A DNA stretch of 8,630 nucleotides. It comes from Anaerolineales bacterium (GTDB taxonomy: Bacteria; Chloroflexota; Anaerolineae; Anaerolineales; DRMV01). The notes beneath the pieces are model-generated. The model searched no databases, was not told the origin of the DNA, and saw only the letters and a list, made by a program, of their open reading frames with translations. Location: assembly GCA_026991215.1 (NCBI GenBank), contig JALXBY010000031.1:1-8630 (forward strand), written 5' to 3'. The translations under genes and the position numbers were made by a program. Positions 1 to 5,168 of the stretch are shown in pieces (the stretch's first letter is position 1; each line of letters starts with the position of its first letter).

Positions 1-561
1 ACGCCTTCGCTCAGTTCCACCAACAAGTGCAGCGTCAAAATTACGGTCAAGATATCCGATGGCAAGGCAGGGGGTACGGCCAGCTGTTCCAAGACGGTCC
101 AGGTGGTCTACCCGCCCACACGGATTCAAAAGGTCTACATTTACGATAAAAACGACCAGAGCGTACAGGAGGATACGCCAGGCAGCGGTGGGACGACGGT
201 TCAGGGCGGCTTTCTGTACGTTGGGGGAAGCCTGCCGGATACAGGGCAGTATACGATGCAACCTTTGCAAGGCGCAGCGCCAATGCAGCTTTTGCCGCCT
301 GCGAACGCCCGCTTCTCCCGCACAGCCACCCTCAAGCGCGACCATGCGCCCGTGGAACTGCGCGCGGTGTTCTACGACGAGAACGGGCATTTGGGCTTCA
401 ATCCTGCCCAGGTGAAGGTAGCGTTGCGGTTGTGGAACAGCACAACCCGCCTGCCTTTGCGCACCAATCCCGACGTGCGCGTGAACGCGCAGGGGATAAT
501 TTATACGTACGGGATATTGAGTGGGGGGAGTGAACGCAAGTTTATATTAAAAGTATACTGA
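1..561 (+). CDS. C-terminal part of an unrecognised beta-rich, probably secreted or surface protein (5' truncated by window edge)
   Basis: The frame is open from base 1 and closes at TGA 559-561, giving at least 186 residues. The beginning lies outside the window. The first ~37 residues alternate polar and hydrophobic positions and contain an SDG-type turn followed by a TVQVVYP strand, which resembles the end of a PKD/Ig-like extracellular domain. Cys10 and Cys29 of the fragment could form a disulfide, consistent with export. The rest is rich in Gly, Thr, Asn, Tyr and Val and looks like further beta-sandwich, ending in a hydrophobic strand (KFILKVY). No enzyme motif or membrane segment is visible. 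The last ~80 bases are much richer in A and T than the genes downstream, suggesting a different history or relaxed codon selection. I do not recognise the family, and an internal ATG at 103 is not needed because the frame is open upstream of it. Confidence 0.6.
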   Translation, partial: TPSLSSTNKCSVKITVKISDGKAGGTASCSKTVQVVYPPTRIQKVYIYDKNDQSVQEDTPGSGGTTVQGGFLYVGGSLPDTGQYTMQPLQGAAPMQLLPPANARFSRTATLKRDHAPVELRAVFYDENGHLGFNPAQVKVALRLWNSTTRLPLRTNPDVRVNAQGIIYTYGILSGGSERKFILKVY

Positions 562-617
562 TGATCTACAAACACGGGTGTGTGAGACGACAGACGTTTT
601 TCGCGTTCCGACATATG

Positions 618-698
618 CTCACACAGAGGCACGGAGAACACAGCGTATCCGTTGGAAAAGCCAAAATTTCCTCTGTGTTCTCTGTGGCTCCGTGAGAG
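618..698. repeat. long imperfect inverted repeat in the spacer upstream of argG
   Basis: Bases 618-643 and 673-698 form a 26-position hairpin with 22 Watson-Crick pairs, one G-T pair and three mismatches, around a 29-base loop (644-672). The right arm contains the phrase CTCTGTGTTCTCTGTGGC. From memory, intergenic sequences of this kind recur in many environmental bacterial genomes, where the reverse frame is often wrongly called as small proteins containing an HREHR string. A second small hairpin (GAACAC 698-703 with GTGTTC 708-713) adjoins it. There is no T-run, so a terminator role for the preceding gene is not supported. It is most likely a dispersed palindromic repeat. Confidence 0.65.
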
Positions 699-762
699 AA
701 CACAATGGTGTTCGGCTCTTTCGTTAGAGATTGAAAAACACCTGACCGCAACCCACCCGCGC

Positions 763-791
763 TTGACAGAATCGCGGCTTTCCCGTATAAC
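763..791 (+). promoter_or_regulatory. sigma70-type promoter of the argG leader/operon
   Basis: TTGACA (763-768) is a perfect -35 box. A 17-base spacer follows, then TATAAC (786-791), five of six matches to the -10 consensus. The predicted start of transcription is about 797-799, which gives a leader of roughly 205 bases before the argG ATG and starts within a few bases of the leader-peptide ATG at 802. This is the best promoter match I see in the window. Confidence 0.8.
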
Positions 792-801
792 AGGGGGCGC
801 T

Positions 802-888
802 ATGGCGGTGGTGTATAACTTTTCCCCCTTGCCGCAGAGGACGCCCAGGAAGCCCCAGGGGAAGCCCAGGCCAACCCGGGGCAGGTAG
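802..888 (+). CDS. arginine-rich leader peptide of the argG attenuator
   Basis: An ATG at 802 opens a 28-codon ORF ending at TAG 886-888. The peptide begins MAVVYNFSPLPQ. Its second half carries arginine at positions 13, 16, 23, 26 and 28, lysine at 17 and 21, and six prolines overall. Four of the five Arg codons are AGG (838, 847, 868, 883) and one is CGG (877). By contrast I find no AGG among argG's approximately 29 Arg codons. The stop codon overlaps the AGGGCG segment that can act as antiterminator. A G-run (793-797) lies 4 bases before the ATG, but the predicted transcription start is so close that initiation may be essentially leaderless. I infer that ribosome progress through the Arg codons senses arginyl-tRNA. 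Other possibilities are a lysine or proline signal, or a chance ORF. The match between codon content and the downstream gene argues against chance. Confidence 0.65.
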   Translation: MAVVYNFSPLPQRTPRKPQGKPRPTRGR

Positions 889-950
889 GGCGTGGTTAAT
901 GCTCGGTGTGTTGTTTGCCTGTTCCCGCCCTCCCCCGGAGGGCGGTTTTT
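842..950 (+). promoter_or_regulatory. four-segment transcription attenuator preceding argG
   Basis: Four short segments can pair in mutually exclusive ways. Segment 1 is CGCCC (842-846), inside the leader ORF between the first two Arg codons. Segment 2 is AGGGCG (887-892), overlapping the leader stop. Segment 3 is CGCCCT (926-931). Segment 4 is AGGGCG (939-944). Pairing 3:4 forms the terminator. Pairing 2:3 (six contiguous pairs, plus G884-G885 with C932-C933 and G894-G895 with C924-C925 after single-base bulges) is an antiterminator. Pairing 1:2 sequesters segment 2. A ribosome stalled on the early Arg codons (838-849) would cover segment 1 and free segment 2; a ribosome reaching the stop would cover segment 2. 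This matches the trp/his logic. The structures were read by eye, without folding energies. Confidence 0.62.
925..950 (+). terminator. intrinsic terminator inside the argG leader
   Basis: CCGCCCTCC (925-933) and GGAGGGCGG (937-945) form a perfect 9-bp, GC-rich stem with a CCC loop. TTTTT (946-950) and CTTT follow immediately. It lies about 125 bases after the predicted transcription start and 52 bases before the argG ATG. No complete gene other than the leader ORF precedes it from that promoter, so it is best read as a conditional terminator rather than a gene-end terminator. Confidence 0.82.
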
Positions 951-1002
951 CTTTACAGAGCGCGCGACCATCCCCACCAACCTCACCCCCCAGGAGGCCA
1001 AG

Positions 1003-2277
1003 ATGCCAAAAGGAAAACCCCGCAAGGGCGAAGTCAAAAAGGTAGTGCTGGCTTATTCCGGCGGCCTGGATACCTCCATCATCGTGCCATGGCTCAAGGA
1101 GAACTACGGTTGTGAAGTGATTTGCTTCACCGCAGATATCGGCCAGGGCGAGGAACTGCGCGGCCTGGAGGAAAAGGCCCTGCAAAGCGGCGCGGATAAG
1201 GTCATCATCAAGGACCTGAAAGAAGAATTCGCCGAGGAGTACCTGTTCCGCCTGCTCCGCTCCGGCGCGGCCTACGAACGCAAGTACCTGCTGGGCACGG
1301 CCATCGCCCGGCCCCTGATTGCCAAGCACCAGGTCGAAATCGCCCACCAGGAGGGCGCGGACGCGGTGGCCCACGGCGCGACGGGCAAGGGCAACGACCA
1401 GGTCCGCTTCGAACTCACTTACATGGCCCTGGACCCCCGCCTCAAGGTCATCGCGCCCTGGCGGGAGTGGGAAATCCGCTCCCGGCTGGATGCCATCCGC
1501 TACGCGCGGGAACGGGGCATCCCCATCACGGCCACGGAGAAGACCATCTACAGCCGCGACAACAACCTGTGGCACCTCTCCCACGAAGGTGGCCCCCTGG
1601 AGGACCCCTGGCTGGAACCCGACGAATCCGTGTGGTTGCGCACCGTTTCCCCCATGCATGCGCCCGATGAACCCGAATACGTGGAAATCGAGTTCGAATC
1701 CGGCACGCCCATTGCGGTCAACGGCCAGCGGCTTTCGCCTTACCGCCTCATCGAGTACCTCAACACCCTGGGCAGCAAGCACGGCATCGGCCGGGTAGAT
1801 ATGGTGGAAAACCGCCTGGTGGGGATGAAATCCCGTGGGCTTTATGAGACGCCCGGCGGCACCATCCTCATGACCGCGCACAAGGAACTGGAATCCCTGG
1901 TTCTGGACCACGCGACCCTGCAGTTCAAGGACCTGGTGGCCCTGAAGTACGGCGAGTTGGTCTACTACGGCCTGTGGTTCAGCCCCCTGCGGGAGGCCCT
2001 GGACGCGTTCATCGACGCGACCCAGGGCCCGGTCACGGGCACGGTACGGCTGAAACTCTACAAGGGAAACGTCATCCCCGTGGGCCGCAAGAGCCCCTTC
2101 AGCCTGTACCGGGAGGACTTCGCCACCTTCGGTTACGAAGACGTGTACGACCAGTCCGACGCCGAAGGCTTCATCCGCCTCTTTGGACTCCCGTTGAAGG
2201 TGCGGGCCCTCAACAACCTGCCCGTGGCCGGCCTGAACATGCCCAAGCCGGATTATTCGCGGTTCAAGCGAGATTGA
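1003..2277 (+). CDS. argG: argininosuccinate synthase
   Basis: ArgG joins citrulline and aspartate with ATP to give argininosuccinate, AMP and pyrophosphate, the penultimate step of arginine synthesis, in the cytoplasm. The 424-residue product, slightly longer than the usual ~400, has the ATP-pyrophosphatase P-loop SGGLDTS at residues 19-25 and the family signature GATGKGND at 125-132, followed by QVRFEL. The start is ATG 1003, preceded by AGGAGG (992-997) at 5 bases. The frame is open back to an ATG at 892, but that would run through the terminator hairpin and place the signature 37 residues too deep. Transcription is likely controlled by the attenuator upstream. It is followed after an 89-base repeat-bearing spacer by argH, the next enzyme. 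No key residue is missing. Confidence 0.97.
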   Translation: MPKGKPRKGEVKKVVLAYSGGLDTSIIVPWLKENYGCEVICFTADIGQGEELRGLEEKALQSGADKVIIKDLKEEFAEEYLFRLLRSGAAYERKYLLGTAIARPLIAKHQVEIAHQEGADAVAHGATGKGNDQVRFELTYMALDPRLKVIAPWREWEIRSRLDAIRYARERGIPITATEKTIYSRDNNLWHLSHEGGPLEDPWLEPDESVWLRTVSPMHAPDEPEYVEIEFESGTPIAVNGQRLSPYRLIEYLNTLGSKHGIGRVDMVENRLVGMKSRGLYETPGGTILMTAHKELESLVLDHATLQFKDLVALKYGELVYYGLWFSPLREALDAFIDATQGPVTGTVRLKLYKGNVIPVGRKSPFSLYREDFATFGYEDVYDQSDAEGFIRLFGLPLKVRALNNLPVAGLNMPKPDYSRFKRD

Positions 2278-2280
2278 AGC

Positions 2281-2350
2281 AGATAGCGGACAGCAGGCGG
2301 CAGGCGGCAGTCAGCGAACAGCAGGCAGCAGTCAGCGGACAGCGGTCAGA
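2281..2350 (+). repeat. degenerate ~21-base tandem repeat in the argG-argH spacer
   Basis: Two adjacent 21-base units (2308-2328 and 2329-2349) start with CAGTCAGCG and match at 18 of 21 positions. A more diverged unit (AGCGGACAGCAGGCGG) precedes them. The 19-base core at 2331-2349 matches the reverse complement of 4081-4099 in the lysW-lysX spacer with three differences, all transitions, so the two spacers hold one repeat family in opposite orientations. No strong hairpin or T-run is present. The repeat leaves the argH frame open back into argG. Confidence 0.7.
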
Positions 2351-2366
2351 AGATGGTGGAAAAGCC

Positions 2367-3845
2367 ATGACCACCGACGAACGACCAACGACCCTCGACC
2401 ACCAACAAACGACGAACGACCAGCGACCATCGACCACCGACCACCCTTACACCCTCTGGGGCGGACGGTTCCGTAAGGCCCCGGACCCAGGTTTCTGGGC
2501 CTTGAACGCGTCCATCGATGTGGACCGCCGGCTGGCCCTGCATGACATTGAGGGCACCCGGGCCTGGGTGCGGGCTTTGGGCCGGGCCGGTGTGCTTATA
2601 GAAGAAGAGGTCCAGCGCCTGCTTGCGGGCCTGGAACAGGTGGCCCGGGAGTTTCGGGAGGGCGTTTTCGCCTTTCACCCTTCGGACGAGGACATCCACA
2701 CCGCAATCGAGCGCCGGTTGCGGGAGATTGTCGGCCCCCTCGCGGGCAAGGTCCATACCGGCCGCAGCCGCAACGACCAGGTGGTCACCGCGTTCCGGCT
2801 GTGGATGCGGGACGCGCTGACCCACCTGGATGCCCGCGTTCAGGACCTGCAGGCCGCCCTTCTTGCCCGCGCGGAGGCGGACCTGGACGTGGTGGTCCCC
2901 GGTTACACCCATCTTCAGCAGGCCCAGCCCATGCTGCTGGCCCACTGGTGGCTGGCCCACTTCTGGGCCTTGCAGCGGGACCGGGAACGCATGGCCGACC
3001 TGTACCCCAGGGTGAACCGCCTGCCCCTGGGCGCGGCCGCGCTGGCCGGCACCACCGTGCCCGTGGACCGCGAGGCCCTGGCCCGGGACCTGGGCTTCGA
3101 CCAGGTCATCCCCAACAGTTGGGATGCGGTCGCGGACCGGGACTTCGCCGCGGAGTTCCTCTTCGTGGCCGCGCTGCTGGGCGTGCACCTGAGCCGGCTG
3201 GCGGAAGGCGTCATCCTCTTCACCAGCCGGGAGTTCGGCTTCCTGGAACTGGACGATGCCTTCGCCTCCGGCTCCAGCCTGATGCCCCAGAAGAAGAACC
3301 CCGACGCCTTTGAACTCGCCCGGGGCCAGGCCGGGACCCTCATCGGCCTGCTGACCGGCCTGCTCGCGACCCTCAAGGGCCTGCCCTCGGCCTACGACAA
3401 GGACCTGCAGGAGGACAAGGCTCCGGTCTTCCGGGCTTATGACCTGCTGGACGCACTGCTCCCCGTGCTGGCCGCCGCGCTGCGCACCGCGAAGGTGCAC
3501 CCCGAACGGGCCCGGGCCTTGCTCCGGGACGACGTGTTCGCCACCGAACTGGCCGATTACCTGGTGGCCAGAGGCGTGCCCTTCCGGGAGGCCCACGTGG
3601 TGGTGGGGCAGGTCTGGCAGAAGGCCGAAGCAATGGGCGTACCGGCTTCCCGACTTCCCCTGGAGGTGTACAAGGCTCTGCACCCAGCCTTCGAGGAAGA
3701 CGTCTACCGGGTGTTCGACCCCATGTACGCGCTGGCCCGCCGCGAGGTCGAGGGCGGCACTGGCCCCAAAGCCGTCCGTCGGCAGCTTGCGCTGGCCCGC
3801 GCAACCCTGGACCGAAACAAGCCCAATCCCCCAAAGGAGGCGTGA
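2367..3845 (+). CDS. argH: argininosuccinate lyase with a repeat-derived N-terminal tail
   Basis: ArgH splits argininosuccinate into arginine and fumarate, the last step of the pathway; the family is a cytoplasmic homotetramer of the fumarase/aspartase superfamily. In the 492-residue product, LWGGRF (30-35), HTGRSRND (130-137), GYTHLQQAQP (179-188, catalytic-region His182) and the mobile-loop signature GSSLMPQKKNPD (302-313, catalytic Ser303) are all intact. Most ArgH proteins start a few residues before LWGGRF, giving about 460 residues. Here ~28 residues rich in Thr, Asp, Gln and Pro come first, encoded by simple-repeat DNA. ATG 2367 has a weak GGTGGA (2355-2360), and no ATG, GTG or TTG lies between it and LWGGRF, so the tail seems real. 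A TTG at 2274 overlapping the argG stop is a possible but unsupported longer start. lysW begins 3 bases after the stop, suggesting coupled translation. Confidence 0.95.
   Translation: MTTDERPTTLDHQQTTNDQRPSTTDHPYTLWGGRFRKAPDPGFWALNASIDVDRRLALHDIEGTRAWVRALGRAGVLIEEEVQRLLAGLEQVAREFREGVFAFHPSDEDIHTAIERRLREIVGPLAGKVHTGRSRNDQVVTAFRLWMRDALTHLDARVQDLQAALLARAEADLDVVVPGYTHLQQAQPMLLAHWWLAHFWALQRDRERMADLYPRVNRLPLGAAALAGTTVPVDREALARDLGFDQVIPNSWDAVADRDFAAEFLFVAALLGVHLSRLAEGVILFTSREFGFLELDDAFASGSSLMPQKKNPDAFELARGQAGTLIGLLTGLLATLKGLPSAYDKDLQEDKAPVFRAYDLLDALLPVLAAALRTAKVHPERARALLRDDVFATELADYLVARGVPFREAHVVVGQVWQKAEAMGVPASRLPLEVYKALHPAFEEDVYRVFDPMYALARREVEGGTGPKAVRRQLALARATLDRNKPNPPKEA
2370..2447 (+). repeat. 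CGACC-type simple repeat forming the first codons of argH
   Basis: This stretch is built from degenerate ACGACC, ACCACCG and ACGAACGACC words with almost no other sequence. It is strongly biased to A and C on the plus strand, unlike the adjacent argH body. It encodes the extra N-terminal residues of ArgH (about 2-27) in the annotated frame. It is distinct in sequence from the CAGTCAGCG units just upstream but similar in style to the other spacer repeats. Confidence 0.65.
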
Positions 3846-3848
3846 GCC

Positions 3849-4019
3849 ATGGTCGAGGTCATCTGCCCCGAATGCGAAGCCCAGTTCGAACTGGAACCGG
3901 GCACCGAGGTCCACGAAATCGTGGTGTGCCCCGAATGCGGGGTGGAACTGGAAGTGATTTCCCTGGACCCACCCCAACTGGACCTGGCCCCCATGGAAGA
4001 GGAGGATTGGGGGGAATGA
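3849..4019 (+). CDS. lysW: LysW-type amino-group carrier protein for lysine/arginine biosynthesis
   Basis: LysW is a small acidic zinc-ribbon carrier. The alpha-amino group of 2-aminoadipate or glutamate is linked to the gamma-carboxyl of its C-terminal Glu, which protects the intermediate while later enzymes convert it. The 56-residue product shows two CPEC knuckles (Cys6, Cys9, Cys27, Cys30) expected to bind zinc. It has an acidic body and the diagnostic C-terminus EEDWGE, with the carrier Glu at 56. The start is ATG 3849, with AGGAGG (3835-3840) inside the end of argH, 8 bases away; the gap to argH is 3 bases. It sits between argH and its ligase lysX. The other pathway genes (kinase, reductase, aminotransferase, deacylase) are absent from this window, so they must lie elsewhere. 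Identification is firm; whether it serves arginine, lysine or both is inferred from context. Confidence 0.95.
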   Translation: MVEVICPECEAQFELEPGTEVHEIVVCPECGVELEVISLDPPQLDLAPMEEEDWGE

Positions 4020-4038
4020 GGGGTGGCGGTCGGCTGTC

Positions 4039-4059
4039 CGCAGTGCGCAGTGCGCAGTC
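4039..4059 (+). repeat. three tandem 7-base units CGCAGTG/CGCAGTC
   Basis: CGCAGTG occurs at 4039-4045 and 4046-4052, followed by CGCAGTC at 4053-4059. It lies just after the lysW stop in the lysW-lysX spacer, upstream of the 14-base repeat array. It shows no clear hairpin-plus-T structure. Function unknown. Confidence 0.55.
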
Positions 4060-4078
4060 CGCTGCCCGCTTACCTATC

Positions 4079-4127
4079 CACTGACCACTGTTCACTGACC
4101 ACTGTTCACCGTCCACTGACCACTGTC
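4079..4127 (+). repeat. 14-base tandem repeat CACTGACCACTGTT in the lysW-lysX spacer
   Basis: Two identical copies (4079-4092 and 4093-4106) are followed by a 7-base CACCGTC insert and a third copy with one change (4114-4127, ending in C). The array ends a few bases before the lysX ribosome-binding site AGGAGG at 4135-4140. Read on the minus strand it matches the repeat of the argG-argH spacer. Within the plus strand it is poor in self-complementarity, so it is unlikely to act as a terminator. Confidence 0.75.
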
Positions 4128-4145
4128 CACTCCCAGGAGGCCCCC

Positions 4146-5033
4146 ATGTCCCGGCGCCCTCGTATTGGTGTGATGTATTCCCGGTTGCGGGTGGAAGAGA
4201 AATGGATTTTCGCCGCGCTGGAGCGCCGCGGCATCGACTACGAGCGGCTGGACGACCGCAACCTGTTCTTCGACCTGGAGGACCCCGGCCCGTGGCGGCG
4301 CTTCGACGCGGTGCTGGCCCGCAACATCAGTTACACCCGCGGGCTGTACGCGCTGCGGGTGCTGAACGCGTGGGGCATCCCCACGGTGAACACCGCGCGT
4401 GTGGCCGAGGTCTGCGGAGATAAACTGGCCACCAGCGCGGTGCTGGCCGCGGCCGGCATCCCCCAGCCCCACACCCGCATGGCCTTCACCCCCGAAGCCG
4501 CATTGCAGGCCATGGAGGAGATGGGCTACCCCGTGGTCCTCAAGCCCGTGGTGGGGTCCTGGGGCCGGTTGCTGGCCAAAATCAACGACCGGGACGCGGC
4601 CGAGGCCGTGCTGGAGCACCGGGCCACCCTGGGTTCGGTCCAGCACCAGGTCTTTTACATTCAGGAATACATCGACAAACCGGGCCGGGACATCCGCGTC
4701 CTGGTCATCGGCGAGGAACCCATCGCCGCGATTTACCGCCACTCCGAGCACTGGATTACCAACACCGCACGCGGGGGCCGGGGCGAGGTCTGCCCCCTGA
4801 CCGATGAGTTGGTGGACCTGGTGCAGCGGGTGGTCCGGGCCATCGGGCCGGGGGTGCTGGCCATCGACATCCTGGAACATCCCCAGCGGGGCTACCTGGT
4901 CAACGAAGTGAACCACACCATGGAGTTCCACACCGCGCAGCCGGTCACGGGCGTGGACATCGCGGGGGCCATCGTGGACTACGTCCTCAAAGTCGCCCGG
5001 GGCGAAACCGTACCCCAGCCCATTGCCTTCTGA
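4146..5033 (+). CDS. lysX: LysW-amino acid ligase (LysX/ArgX family, ATP-grasp)
   Basis: This enzyme uses ATP to join the amino group of 2-aminoadipate (LysX) or glutamate (ArgX) to the C-terminal Glu of LysW, starting carrier-bound lysine or ornithine synthesis. The 295-residue product has an N-terminal pre-ATP-grasp region and then the ATP-grasp fold. Visible elements are Lys93 in GDKLAT, VLKPVVGSWGRLL (131-143, Lys133), DIRV (182-185), NTARGGRGE (206-214), Asp241, and the metal-binding NEVN segment with Glu254 and Asn256. ATG 4146 has AGGAGG (4135-4140) 5 bases upstream; the longer open frame back to 4023 is spacer repeat. It follows lysW after 126 bases. Its position beside argGH favours a role in arginine synthesis, but I cannot decide the substrate from residues by eye, so the symbol could equally be argX. 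RimK-type glutamate ligases are the nearest alternative, made unlikely by the adjacent lysW. Confidence 0.92.
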   Translation: MSRRPRIGVMYSRLRVEEKWIFAALERRGIDYERLDDRNLFFDLEDPGPWRRFDAVLARNISYTRGLYALRVLNAWGIPTVNTARVAEVCGDKLATSAVLAAAGIPQPHTRMAFTPEAALQAMEEMGYPVVLKPVVGSWGRLLAKINDRDAAEAVLEHRATLGSVQHQVFYIQEYIDKPGRDIRVLVIGEEPIAAIYRHSEHWITNTARGGRGEVCPLTDELVDLVQRVVRAIGPGVLAIDILEHPQRGYLVNEVNHTMEFHTAQPVTGVDIAGAIVDYVLKVARGETVPQPIAF

Positions 5034-5051
5034 CGCGGCCCGCCGCCCACC

Positions 5052-5097
5052 CAGTGCGGATTGCCCACTGCGGGTCGCGACTTCCCAGTGGTATGAT
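5052..5097 (+). promoter_or_regulatory. candidate extended -10 promoter with overlapping inverted repeats, upstream of the M32 carboxypeptidase gene
   Basis: TG-G-TATGAT (5089-5097) is an extended -10 element; no good -35 is found at 17 bases, as is common for this promoter type. It lies 71 bases before the ATG at 5169. CCACTG (5065-5070) and CAGTGG (5086-5091) form an inverted repeat that abuts the -10. A competing repeat pairs CAGTG (5052-5056) with CACTG (5066-5070). They could be an operator, or simply residues of the CAGTG-type spacer repeats seen elsewhere in this window. Confidence 0.4.
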
Positions 5098-5168
5098 GTG
5101 GGTCGAACGCTGCAGCCGTGGACCCCGCGGTTGCGGTGTTCGACCCCAAGCCGCTTTGGAGGTGTTCA

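Noticed and set aside
561..610. Terminator for the first gene around the ACAC/GTGT motif and TTTTT at 596-600
   Set aside because: The only stem is about 4 bp and is not next to the T-run, so it is too weak to call.
800..950. T-box riboswitch before argG (AGGGCG followed by TGGT at 887-896, then a terminator)
   Set aside because: The TGGT after the AGGG-like antiterminator arm recalls a T-box, but the full T-box bulge sequence is absent. The distance from promoter to terminator is only ~150 bases and is occupied by an ORF, and I see no stem I with a specifier loop. The leader-peptide model explains more.
501..1037. Minus-strand small ORFs containing an HREHR-type string
   Set aside because: They come from the palindromic intergenic repeat and the leader region, and such peptides are recurrent annotation artefacts.
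724..1911. Long minus-strand open frame opposite argG
   Set aside because: It is antisense to a clear argG coding frame and encodes a His/Gly/Val-rich sequence with no family features, a common by-product of GC-rich codon usage.
2346..3977. Long minus-strand open frame opposite argH
   Set aside because: It lies opposite a complete ArgH with all signatures and has no recognisable domain.
4039..4127. CRISPR-like array in the lysW-lysX spacer
   Set aside because: The units are 7 and 14 bases and directly adjacent, with no spacers of regular length and no cas genes nearby.
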